Positions 1-5,696 of a stretch of DNA of 6,960 nucleotides are shown one piece after another. Position 1 is the stretch's first letter, and the number at the start of each line of letters is the position of its first letter. The stretch is taken from contig DHWM01000033.1 in assembly GCA_002413185.1 (NCBI GenBank), forward strand, positions 3,427 through 10,386, given 5' to 3'. The stretch is from Actinobacteria bacterium UBA5182. Its GTDB lineage: Bacteria > Actinomycetota > UBA4738. A program made the translations under genes and the position numbers. The notes beneath the pieces are model-generated. The model ran no database searches. It worked only from the letters and a program-made list of their open reading frames with translations, and had not been told where the DNA came from.

Positions 1-623
1 TACTCCTGGCCGGAGAGCAGCATGATCTCGTACATCACCTCGTCGGTGACGGACCGCAGGACGAATCGGTCGGCCGGGGTGTCGAAGTGCCGGTCGAAGT
101 GCAGTGGCTTGCCGAACGTGATGGTGACCGATCCCATCTTTGGGAGCTTGCGATCGTAGGGCCACGCTTCGTACGTGCCCGCCAGCGCCACCGGGATGAT
201 GGGGACCTGGGCCTCCAGGGCCATCCGGGCGGCCCCGGTCTTCCCCCGGTACAGCCGGCCGTCCGGTGAGCGGGTCCCTTCCGGGAAGATCCCGACCAGC
301 CTTCCTTCCCGCAGCGCTTCGATCCCCCCTCGGAGGGCCTCCGCTGAAGCCGAGCCCCCCTCCCGCCGAACGGGGATGCACCTGGCAGCCTTGAAGAACC
401 ATGCCGAGTACCACTTGTCGAAGTAGTCTGCCTTGGCCATCATCACGATCTTGCGCTTCCTGATGACCAGCGGAAGGAGGAAGTCGTCGAGGAAGGACTG
501 GTGATTGGGCGCGATGATGGCGCCGCCTTCGGTGGGCACGTTCTCGAGGCCCTCGACCTTCGGACGGTACATGAGCCGAAGGAGCGGCCCCAGCACCACG
601 TATTTCATCAGCCACCAGAACAT
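1..623 (-). CDS. plsC: 1-acyl-sn-glycerol-3-phosphate acyltransferase (PlsC family), 3' end beyond the window
   Basis: Transfers an acyl chain to lysophosphatidate (or a related lysolipid) to make phosphatidate, at the inner face of the cytoplasmic membrane. About 207 residues are visible and the frame is still open at base 1, so only a short C-terminal piece is missing (family about 200-250 residues). The first residues, MFWWLMKYVVLGPLLRLMY, form a hydrophobic membrane-associating segment. The acyltransferase block I appears as NHQSFLDD (the HX4D catalytic His/Asp, near residues 42-48). The substrate-binding block appears as FPEGTRSPDG (near residues 111-120), followed by VPIIPVAL, the usual block IV. 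The ATG at 621-623 is preceded by GAGGTGA (bases 634-628 read on the minus strand), a near-perfect Shine-Dalgarno. The gene is divergent from the esterase operon. The family is certain. The acyl acceptor is not proven, because some PlsC-like enzymes acylate other lysolipids. Confidence 0.93.
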   Translation of the reverse strand, partial: MFWWLMKYVVLGPLLRLMYRPKVEGLENVPTEGGAIIAPNHQSFLDDFLLPLVIRKRKIVMMAKADYFDKWYSAWFFKAARCIPVRREGGSASAEALRGGIEALREGRLVGIFPEGTRSPDGRLYRGKTGAARMALEAQVPIIPVALAGTYEAWPYDRKLPKMGSVTITFGKPLHFDRHFDTPADRFVLRSVTDEVMYEIMLLSGQE

Positions 624-717
624 TGCATCACCTCACCCCGATTGAGACTCCTCGTATGAGCCCCTCGTTACCCACGTATAGACTATCCTGACCGACCCAG
701 AAGGGAAACCGCATCCC
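624..717. promoter_or_regulatory. Divergent intergenic region with probable back-to-back promoters
   Basis: This 94-base gap separates the minus-strand plsC from the plus-strand operon starting at 718, so it should hold promoters for both. Its middle is unusually AT-rich for the window: CGTATAGACTATCCT at 675-689. On the plus strand this offers -10-like hexamers TATAGA (677-682) and TATCCT (684-689). On the minus strand it offers TAGTCT (685-680) and TATACG (680-675). I could not find a convincing -35 at 16-18 bases from any of these (a TTGAGA at 642-647 is too far away), so exact promoters are not assigned. AGAAGGG at 699-705 could serve as a distant ribosome binding site for the gene at 718. 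Confidence 0.35.
628..634 (-). promoter_or_regulatory. Ribosome binding site of plsC
   Basis: On the minus strand these bases read GAGGTGA, matching seven bases of the anti-Shine-Dalgarno complement and ending four bases before the ATG at 623-621. This fixes the start there and excludes the out-of-frame ATG at 628-626. Confidence 0.7.
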
Positions 718-840
718 ATGATCGCGTTCGGAGCGCTCCAATGGTCCTTCCTGGCGGCGCTGGTGGTGCTGGTCGGCGCGGCCGGGGTGTTCGCGTTGTT
801 CCTCGTCCTGCAACTCTTTCGAAATCCCTCCCGCCGTTGA
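718..840 (+). CDS. 40-residue single-span membrane protein, coupled to the downstream esterase
   Basis: This small gene runs from ATG at 718-720 to TGA at 838-840. The product begins MIAFGALQWSFLAALVVLVG, continues as a hydrophobic stretch to about residue 33 and ends in FRNPSRR. That gives one membrane span (about residues 9-33) and a basic tail that, by the positive-inside rule, should face the cytoplasm. Its stop overlaps the TTG start of the esterase as TTGA, a classic coupling arrangement. It is the first gene after the divergent promoter region, with AGAAGGG at 699-705 as a rather distant ribosome binding site. I do not recognise a family. It could be a membrane anchor or partner for the esterase or PlsC, or a translated leader whose main role is coupling. 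Support comes from composition, position and the overlap, not homology. Confidence 0.6.
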   Translation: MIAFGALQWSFLAALVVLVGAAGVFALFLVLQLFRNPSRR

Positions 841-1622
841 GCACCCGCGTCATCCCCGGAGCCGAGGCCTTCAAGTTCGACGGAGGTCCCATCGGCGTGT
901 TGCTCCAGCACGGCTTCACGGGGTGCCCCGCGTCGATGCGCCCGATGGGTGAGTGGCTGGCCCAACAGGGACTGAGCGTGGTGGGGCCGAGGCTTCCCGG
1001 CCACGGGACCACCTGGGAGGACCTCGAGGGCACCACCTGGCACGACTGGGAGGGTGAGTCCGAACGAGCGCTACTCGAACTCTCCGGCCGATGCTCCACG
1101 GTGGTCGCGGTAGGGCTCTCGATGGGCGGTGCGATGGTCCTGCACCTCGCGGCGAAGCATCCCGACAAGGTGAGCGGCGTGGTGGCCGTCAATTCCCTGG
1201 TGTACCGGCCCGACCTCATGTTCACCCCCGTCGCACGCCTCTTCACCCGAACCGTCAAGGGTGTCGGCAACGACGTGAAGAAGCCGGGACAGGACGAGAT
1301 CGTCTACGACCGCGTCCCTCTGAAGGCGGCGAACGAGCTCGGCAAGTTCATCCGCACGGTCGACCGCGAGCTCCCGTCGGTTCGCGCTCCCCTGATCGTG
1401 TTCTCCTCGCCCGAGGACCACACCGTCAAGAAGATGAACTCGGGGCGCATCCTGAAGCGGGGCGGCGGCACCCACAAGGAGCTCATCACCCTGGCCAACT
1501 CCTACCACGTGGCCACGCTCGACTACGACGCGGAGATCATCTTCCAGCGCACGCTCGACTTCGCCCGGTCGCTGGCCGCGGGGGTGGGCACCTCCCAGCC
1601 CGACACGCTCGACCCGGCGTGA
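837..1622 (+). CDS. Alpha/beta hydrolase, Est30-type carboxylesterase / monoacylglycerol lipase
   Basis: A cytoplasmic serine hydrolase of 261 residues that should cleave short- to medium-chain acyl esters or monoacylglycerols. With the TTG at 837 as start, the triad falls at Ser95 (in GLSMGG), Asp194 (in SSPEDHTV) and His224 (in SYHVATLD). From memory, Geobacillus Est30 has Ser94/Asp193/His223, so the architecture and N-terminus match almost residue for residue. The oxyanion-hole motif HGFTG is at 25-29, and a lid or cap region with Arg/Lys-rich helices lies around 130-180. The frame is open further upstream to an ATG at 741, but those 32 codons lie over the small membrane gene in another frame and have no family counterpart. 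The TTG overlaps the preceding stop (TTGA), suggesting translational coupling; no clear Shine-Dalgarno is seen. The next gene starts 37 bases downstream. The exact substrate is not visible in the sequence. Confidence 0.9.
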   Translation: MSTRVIPGAEAFKFDGGPIGVLLQHGFTGCPASMRPMGEWLAQQGLSVVGPRLPGHGTTWEDLEGTTWHDWEGESERALLELSGRCSTVVAVGLSMGGAMVLHLAAKHPDKVSGVVAVNSLVYRPDLMFTPVARLFTRTVKGVGNDVKKPGQDEIVYDRVPLKAANELGKFIRTVDRELPSVRAPLIVFSSPEDHTVKKMNSGRILKRGGGTHKELITLANSYHVATLDYDAEIIFQRTLDFARSLAAGVGTSQPDTLDPA

Positions 1623-1659
1623 CGTCCCGGTCCCGTCGCGGAGGTTCGCCACGGCGGTC

Positions 1660-2289
1660 GTGACCATCTCCCGGCAGTACGGAGCAGGGGGCCTCCGCGT
1701 GTCGAAGGCCCTGGCGGAGGAGCTCGGATTCGCCCTGGTGGACCGGGAGCTGGCCGAGGAGACGGCCCGCCGGATGGGCCTGCAGCCCGAGGTGGTCCAA
1801 GGGCGCGACGAGCGGGCCCCCGCCATCGTCGAGGAGCTCGGGCTGGCCATGGCCGCAGGCACAATCCCGTTCGGCGCCGCCCCTCCTCCGGAGCTGGCCG
1901 ACCAGGCGGTCGATGATCGAACCCTGGCCGAAGCCACCCGGCGCGTCATCGAGTCGCTGGCCGGGTCGGGAAACTACGTGATCCTGGGACGGGGGGCTCA
2001 GGCCGCGCTGGCCGACCGGCCAGACGCCTGCCACATCTCGTTGGTGGGCGACGTCGCCGATCGGACACGCCGCATCGCCCAATGGCAGGGCGTGGACGAA
2101 CGAGCGGCACGCCGGCTGTGCGAACAGGTCGACGCCGAACGGGCCGGCTACCTCAAGCGGTTCTACAGCCGGGACATCCGCGATCCTCTGCTGTACGACT
2201 GCGTGCTGAACACCTCAGGCCTGGGCGTCGAGGGCGCCCTTCCCATCGCGGTGGCCGTGGTCAGAGGAAAGCTCGGCCTGACCTCCTGA
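1660..2289 (+). CDS. Cytidylate kinase-like family protein (P-loop nucleotide kinase)
   Basis: Product of 209 residues starting at GTG 1660. The N-terminus MTISRQYGAGGLRVSKALAE is the degenerate P-loop typical of the cytidylate-kinase-like family (Pfam Cytidylate_kin2), with the nucleotide-binding Gly-rich loop at residues 8-16 ending in Lys16. It is followed by VDRE (27-30), GRGAQ (110-114, the usual second core motif), an Arg-rich lid (about 133-152) and YDCVLNTSGLGVEGA (179-193), the family's C-terminal signature. It should transfer phosphate from ATP to a nucleoside monophosphate or related small molecule. It is not the canonical Cmk, and the acceptor in this family is largely unknown. 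GGAGG at 1640-1644 is a possible but distant ribosome binding site (15 bases). No other in-frame start lies between the esterase stop and 1660. Its stop overlaps the next start (TGATG). Confidence 0.87.
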   Translation: MTISRQYGAGGLRVSKALAEELGFALVDRELAEETARRMGLQPEVVQGRDERAPAIVEELGLAMAAGTIPFGAAPPPELADQAVDDRTLAEATRRVIESLAGSGNYVILGRGAQAALADRPDACHISLVGDVADRTRRIAQWQGVDERAARRLCEQVDAERAGYLKRFYSRDIRDPLLYDCVLNTSGLGVEGALPIAVAVVRGKLGLTS

Positions 2290-3515
2290 TGGGTTCGTTC
2301 GACTCACTGCGATATCGCAACTATCGGCTGATGTGGACCGGGGCGGTCCTGTCGAACATCGGCACGTGGATGCAGGCCATCGCGCTGTCATGGTTCGTCT
2401 TCCTGCTGACGCGCTCGGCGTTCTGGGTCTCCTTCGTCACGTTCATCAACTTCTTCCCCACGGTCATCTCGCCGCTGGGCGGCGTGTACACCGATCGCCT
2501 GGACCGGCGACGGATCCTGGTGTGGACACAGTCCGTGATGATGGTCGATGCGGCCGTCCTGGCCGTGCTGGCGTGGACGGGACACGCCTCGCTGTTCGCC
2601 GTGATGGCGCTGACGTTCGGCCAGGGACTGGCGTTCGCCTTCAACAGCCCGACGTGGATGGCCTTCGTGCCGTCGCTGGTCCCTCCAGAAGCCCTGGTCA
2701 ACGCCATCGCCCTGAACTCCGCCCAGTTCAGCCTGGCCCGCGTGATCGGGCCGGCCATCGCCGGTGTCCTGATCGGGGTGTGGACGAAGGGGGCCGCGGT
2801 GGTCTTCGCGATCAACGCGCTGTCGTTCGTGGCGGTCCTGGTCGCACTGACGAAGATCCGAACTGCTCCAGTTCCCCGCGCCCCCGAGCGCCGGGTGCGG
2901 GACCTGTTGATCGGCGGCATCACCTACACATGGGCCAACCGACGGATCCGCAGCATGATCGGGGCCATCGCCATCACGTCGTTCTTCGCCGCGCCCGTCA
3001 CGGCGCTGCTTCCGATCTACGCGGCCAGGGTGTTCGGACGGGGGGCCGGCGCGTACGGCTCGCTGTTCGCGATGATGGGCCTCGGGTCGGTCATCGGCGC
3101 CCTGGCCGTGGGGAGGGTGGGCAACCGGCTGTCACCCTCCATCATCGCAGGGGCGCTGGTGGGGGTGGGGGTCGTGCTGGGGCTGTTCGCTTCGATCCAC
3201 TCCTACGTCGCCGGCATGGTGTTGATGGTCCTGTACGGGGCGACGTACCTGTTCGCGGTGGCGGCGACGAACAGCGACATCCAGATCCACGTCGATGAGG
3301 GCATGCGGGGGCGCGTCCTCAGCATCTATCTGCTGGCATTCGGAGCGTTCTTCCCACTGGGCTCACTCGTGGCCGGCGCGGTGGCGCAATCGGTTGGAGT
3401 GGCGACGACGACCGCCGTCGGCGCGGTGGTCTGCGCGCTGTGGGGGTTGCAACTGTTGGTGCGGTTCCGAGGCGGGATCGCCGGGCAGCCGGCGCTCCTC
3501 GAGCCTGGGTCCTGA
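2289..3515 (+). CDS. MFS transporter, MFS_3 / EntS-like exporter
   Basis: A proton-coupled membrane exporter of 408 residues with about 12 predicted spans. The N-terminus FDSLRYRNYRLMWTGAVLSN and the segment SNIGTWMQAIALSWFV are typical of the MFS_3 (enterobactin exporter EntS-like) subfamily. Motif A, GGVYTDRLDRRR (64-75), lies between spans 2 and 3. FNSPTWMAFVPSLVP (118-132), LARVIGPAIAGVL (149-161) and the late MRGRVLSIY (339-347) are further subfamily signatures. A basic central loop (about 189-206, KIRTAPVPRAPERRVRDL) separates the two halves. The ATG at 2289 shares its A with the kinase stop (TGATG), so translation is probably coupled. The frame is open back to 2082, but that would overlap the kinase by about 200 bases and add non-family residues. 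The cargo cannot be read from the sequence; relatives export siderophores, macrolides or other small molecules. Confidence 0.92.
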   Translation: MGSFDSLRYRNYRLMWTGAVLSNIGTWMQAIALSWFVFLLTRSAFWVSFVTFINFFPTVISPLGGVYTDRLDRRRILVWTQSVMMVDAAVLAVLAWTGHASLFAVMALTFGQGLAFAFNSPTWMAFVPSLVPPEALVNAIALNSAQFSLARVIGPAIAGVLIGVWTKGAAVVFAINALSFVAVLVALTKIRTAPVPRAPERRVRDLLIGGITYTWANRRIRSMIGAIAITSFFAAPVTALLPIYAARVFGRGAGAYGSLFAMMGLGSVIGALAVGRVGNRLSPSIIAGALVGVGVVLGLFASIHSYVAGMVLMVLYGATYLFAVAATNSDIQIHVDEGMRGRVLSIYLLAFGAFFPLGSLVAGAVAQSVGVATTTAVGAVVCALWGLQLLVRFRGGIAGQPALLEPGS

Positions 3516-3527
3516 GCGACGCGGCCG

Positions 3528-4208
3528 TCAGCCCTCCGGGATCACCAGCTCCGCGAACACCGGCCGGTGATCCGAGGCGTACTCCGCTTCCTCCCCCTGT
3601 GGGACCCAACAGCGCCTCACCGTGACGCTCGAGTTCACGAACACGTAGTCGATCCGGGCCGTGGGGTCCTGGGCCGGAAACGTCTCCCCACCGCCGGGGC
3701 CGTCGCCGTGCACATGGGCGTCGTACAGGCGCTCGGACATCCACCGAGCCGCCCGGGCGTCCGGCCCTTCGTTGAGGTCAACGCCGACGACGACCGGGCC
3801 ATCCACGCCGGCCAGGAAGTCGGTCAGCTCGCCGGCGTGACGGACCCGCTCCGCGTCCACCAGCCCGAGATGGGCGGACACCGCCGTCACTGCCCAGTGG
3901 GGGCCGCGGATCCGGGCGGCGACGAAGCCCCGAGGTAAAGACTCGTTCTGGTGGGAGAGGGTTCTGACGCGCACCTGTCCGGGCCGCCAGCCGGCACGGT
4001 ACACCACGGCGTTGCGGACCCAGCTGAACAGACGGTGGCTCGAGACGAACTCCATCCCAATCGCGGCCGCGAACCGCCGGAGCCGGAGCTTGCTGCCGCA
4101 TTCCTGGACCAGGACGAGATCGATGGTTTGGGGGCCGAACAACTCGGTGGCGGCCGTGACCCCCTCCCGGAACCCGTGCGCGTTGAACGTGGCAACCCGG
4201 AGCTCCAT
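3528..4208 (-). CDS. Endonuclease/exonuclease/phosphatase (EEP) family metal-dependent hydrolase
   Basis: A 226-residue enzyme that is almost exactly one EEP domain (DNase I/ExoIII/inositol-phosphatase fold), which hydrolyses phosphodiester or phosphomonoester bonds using Mg2+. The expected active-site residues are present in order: Asn9 (FNAHG), Glu36 (VQECG, metal ligand), His113 (SAHLG), Asp144 and Asn146 (GVDLNEGP), Asp187 (RIDYVFV) and Asp213-His214 (ASDHRPV). There is no signal peptide or membrane span, so it is probably cytoplasmic. The substrate could be DNA, RNA, a sugar or lipid phosphate, or a nucleotide. The gene converges on the MFS gene with 12 bases between stops and is divergent from the surface-protein gene. 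No Shine-Dalgarno precedes the ATG at 4208-4206, but TAGCCT lies six bases upstream, suggesting a leaderless mRNA. Confidence 0.9.
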   Translation of the reverse strand: MELRVATFNAHGFREGVTAATELFGPQTIDLVLVQECGSKLRLRRFAAAIGMEFVSSHRLFSWVRNAVVYRAGWRPGQVRVRTLSHQNESLPRGFVAARIRGPHWAVTAVSAHLGLVDAERVRHAGELTDFLAGVDGPVVVGVDLNEGPDARAARWMSERLYDAHVHGDGPGGGETFPAQDPTARIDYVFVNSSVTVRRCWVPQGEEAEYASDHRPVFAELVIPEG

Positions 4209-4214
4209 GACCAG

Positions 4215-4220
4215 AGGCTA
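4215..4220 (-). promoter_or_regulatory. Candidate -10 element of a leaderless promoter for the EEP gene
   Basis: On the minus strand these bases read TAGCCT, fitting the TANNNT pattern of actinobacterial -10 boxes. They end six bases before the ATG at 4208, so transcription would start at or next to the start codon. There is no purine-rich ribosome binding site in the preceding 25 bases. I find no good -35 at the normal distance, which is common in this group. Confidence 0.35.
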
Positions 4221-4263
4221 CCGTGAGGGGTCTCCGTCAGCCTCCACTTCGTCCCGGATGTTC

Positions 4264-4293
4264 TTGCCTTCCCGATCGACCCTCCTCTACAGT
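4264..4293 (+). promoter_or_regulatory. Candidate sigma-70-type promoter of the surface-protein/sortase operon
   Basis: TTGCCT (4264-4269) and TACAGT (4288-4293) resemble -35 and -10 boxes with an 18-base spacer. Transcription would start near 4300, leaving a leader of about 30 bases that contains the AAAGGG ribosome binding site at 4318-4323, seven bases before the ATG at 4331. The position just upstream of a well-formed translation start supports the call. Confidence 0.45.
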
Positions 4294-4330
4294 GCCTTTG
4301 ACTCCCAGCCAACACTGAAAGGGAAACGAG

Positions 4331-4426
4331 ATGCACCGAGTACACCGACTGATTCTGACCGTGGTCATGGCCGCCGCCGCGGTACCGATCGCCGTCACCG
4401 TCGCCCGGGCCCAAGTCGCGACGTGA
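4331..4426 (+). other. Signal-peptide segment of the surface protein, ended by an in-frame TGA
   Basis: ATG at 4331 has a good ribosome binding site (AAAGGG at 4318-4323, spacing 7). It encodes 31 residues starting MHRVHRLILTVVMAAAAVPI and ending in RAQVAT. This is a textbook Sec signal peptide: basic N-region, hydrophobic core and a likely cleavage after ARA (A-x-A). The frame then meets TGA at 4424-4426. Directly beyond it the same frame continues with PPESDLAVSLTAS and the rest of the Ig-like surface protein, with no frameshift. The segment is therefore almost certainly the proper 5' end of the gene annotated from 4448. It is separated by a nonsense codon, a sequencing or assembly error, or an unproven read-through. 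Other genes here use TGA as a normal stop, so it is not a reassigned codon. Confidence 0.7.
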
Positions 4427-4447
4427 CCACCGGAATCGGATCTGGCG

Positions 4448-4969
4448 GTGTCGCTGACCGCTTCGGCCTCCACCGTCGAGGTCGGGCAGAAGGTGACCGT
4501 CACGGCAACCGTCACGAACAATGGACCCTGCTTGGCGGCGGCGACCTACACGGAGTCCTGGAGCGACAGCCCCACCGTCGTCTCGACGAATAGCACGGGG
4601 ATCCTTCACAACTGCATCCCCTCCGCGACGGGTGCCGGCTGCCTGGTGACCTCGGAAAACCCTCCCGAGGACGGAACCTTGAAAGTAGTCCTGAAACCGA
4701 CCACGGCGGGAACGCTCACCGTCCACGGTACCGTGCCCCAATCCGATACCGACGACAGCAACAACGCGGACTCCGTCTCCATCACGGTGACGGGCACGAG
4801 TCCCAGCCCCTCACCCACGGCGACGCCCAGCCCCATCCCGAGCGGCGGGATCCAGACCGGCGGAGGTGGCACAGCCCACCGATTTCCCACCGTACCGGTG
4901 ATCCTGGGCGCCCTGGCATTGATGGCAGCGGGAGCAGCCTTGGCACTCAGGCCGGTGGCCAAGCACTGA
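4448..4969 (+). CDS. Ig-like (DUF11/CARDB-like) surface protein with C-terminal sorting signal, mature part
   Basis: The open part of the gene from the first in-frame GTG gives 173 residues; the natural start is probably ATG 4331, beyond a TGA at 4424. Residues 1-117 look like one secreted beta-sandwich of the DUF11/CARDB type: STVEVGQKVTVTATVTNNGP near the start, an Asp/Asn-rich DTDDSNNADSVSITVTG at the end, and three Cys (28, 56, 65). Next come a Ser/Pro/Thr linker (118-132), a Gly-rich PSGGIQTGGGGTAH tract (131-144), a membrane span (about 149-166) and a short tail RPVAKH. That tripartite end matches a sortase cell-wall sorting signal, except that LPXTG is replaced by an IQTG-G element. 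The sortase gene begins 19 bases downstream, which supports export and covalent surface anchoring. No strong ribosome binding site precedes the GTG at 4448, so translation from there alone is doubtful and would lack a signal peptide. The ligand or role of the domain is unknown. Confidence 0.7.
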   Translation: MSLTASASTVEVGQKVTVTATVTNNGPCLAAATYTESWSDSPTVVSTNSTGILHNCIPSATGAGCLVTSENPPEDGTLKVVLKPTTAGTLTVHGTVPQSDTDDSNNADSVSITVTGTSPSPSPTATPSPIPSGGIQTGGGGTAHRFPTVPVILGALALMAAGAALALRPVAKH

Positions 4970-4988
4970 CGCCGAAGATCCGGCTGCG

Positions 4989-5672
4989 GTGAGCAGCCGA
5001 TCCAGGCGCCGGCAGTTGCGAAAGGCCAGCAGCATGCTCTCGGTGCTGGCCGTGGCATTCGGCATGGCCGCGCTGGCCATCGGACTGGGATCGAAAGGGC
5101 ACCTGAATCTGAATCCGACTGTGCCTGTGTCCTCCGAAGCCGCGCCCGGGCCCTTCGCCACACCTCCTCCATCCAGCCTCCTGCCTCCGCCGAGCCTGAT
5201 CATTGCGAAGTCCCGAGCGGCGGATCGCCCCATCCCGACCTCGATCTCGATCCCGGCGATCGCCGTCGATTCCGCGCTGGTCAAGCTGGGACTCAACCCC
5301 GACGGATCACTCGCCGTCCCCACCGATTACGCGAAGGCGGGTTGGTGGGCGGGTGGGACCGTTCCCGGCGATCCGGGTCCTGCGGTGGTGGTTGGGCACG
5401 TCGATTCAGTGAACGGGCCCGCGATCTTCTACAGGCTCCGGTCCCTTCGCCCCGGGGACCTGGTCCAGGTGAGACGAAGCGACCACGTACGGGTGACCTT
5501 CGTGGTCGAGCGGGTGCAGCAGATCGCCAAGGACACCTTCCCGACCCAGGAGGTGTACGCGGAGCTCCCATATCCCGCGCTGAGGCTCGTGACCTGCGGG
5601 GGGGCATTCGACACAACCACCGGACATTACGTCGACAACGTGATCGTCTTCGCGACGATCGCGAGCGGCTAG
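4989..5672 (+). CDS. Class F-type sortase
   Basis: A membrane-anchored cysteine transpeptidase of 227 residues that should cut the C-terminal sorting signal of a secreted protein and attach it to the cell envelope. The N-terminus is basic (SSRSRRRQLRK), followed by a membrane span (about 16-34), a Pro/Ser-rich stalk (about 42-70) and the catalytic domain (about 80-227). It shows PTSISIPAIAVDSALVKLGL, the GHVDS motif with catalytic His137, and RLVTCGGAFD with catalytic Cys203. The GHVDS/TCGG pattern and the DNVIVFA end are typical of class F. The third catalytic residue, an Arg usually 12-13 residues after the Cys, is not obvious: the segment reads TGHYVDNV with Val215/Asp216 there. GTG 4989 is chosen because it supplies the basic residues before the span; ATG 5034 would remove them. 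The gene sits 19 bases after its likely substrate and probably shares its promoter. Confidence 0.9.
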   Translation: MSSRSRRRQLRKASSMLSVLAVAFGMAALAIGLGSKGHLNLNPTVPVSSEAAPGPFATPPPSSLLPPPSLIIAKSRAADRPIPTSISIPAIAVDSALVKLGLNPDGSLAVPTDYAKAGWWAGGTVPGDPGPAVVVGHVDSVNGPAIFYRLRSLRPGDLVQVRRSDHVRVTFVVERVQQIAKDTFPTQEVYAELPYPALRLVTCGGAFDTTTGHYVDNVIVFATIASG

Positions 5673-5685
5673 CGACGACCGCTTG
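5662..5685. terminator. Weak candidate hairpin between convergent sortase and carbamate kinase genes
   Basis: CGAGCGG (5662-5668) can pair with CCGCTTG (5679-5685), giving a 7-bp stem with one G-U pair and a 10-base loop. It overlaps the sortase stop codon and lies in the 24-base gap between two convergent genes, a natural place for a shared terminator. There is no U-tract on either strand, so intrinsic termination is uncertain. Confidence 0.22.
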
Positions 5686-5696
5686 CTCTCGCCCAC

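Noticed and set aside
741..836. Upstream extension of the esterase frame to ATG 741
   Set aside because: The encoded residues have no counterpart in Est30-type enzymes and overlap the membrane-protein gene at 718-840; the TTG at 837 gives the expected N-terminus.
2082..2288. Upstream extension of the MFS frame
   Set aside because: It would overlap the kinase by about 200 bases and adds basic, non-membrane residues; the ATG at 2289 gives the normal MFS_3 N-terminus.
4424..4426. TGA reassigned to Trp or Gly (alternative genetic code)
   Set aside because: Most genes in the window end in TGA at the expected family length, and Trp is encoded by TGG throughout, so TGA is a normal stop here.
4424..4451. 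TGA at 4424 as a selenocysteine codon, with CACCG (4429-4433) pairing to CGGTG as a possible SECIS hairpin
   Set aside because: The stem is only five base pairs, with no typical apical loop seen, and the site follows a signal peptide in a protein with no redox motif nearby; no selenoprotein family fits.
3887..4741. Minus-strand open frame of 284 codons across the EEP gene and the surface-protein gene
   Set aside because: It lies antisense or out of frame to two genes with recognisable motifs and has low-complexity Arg/Gly composition.
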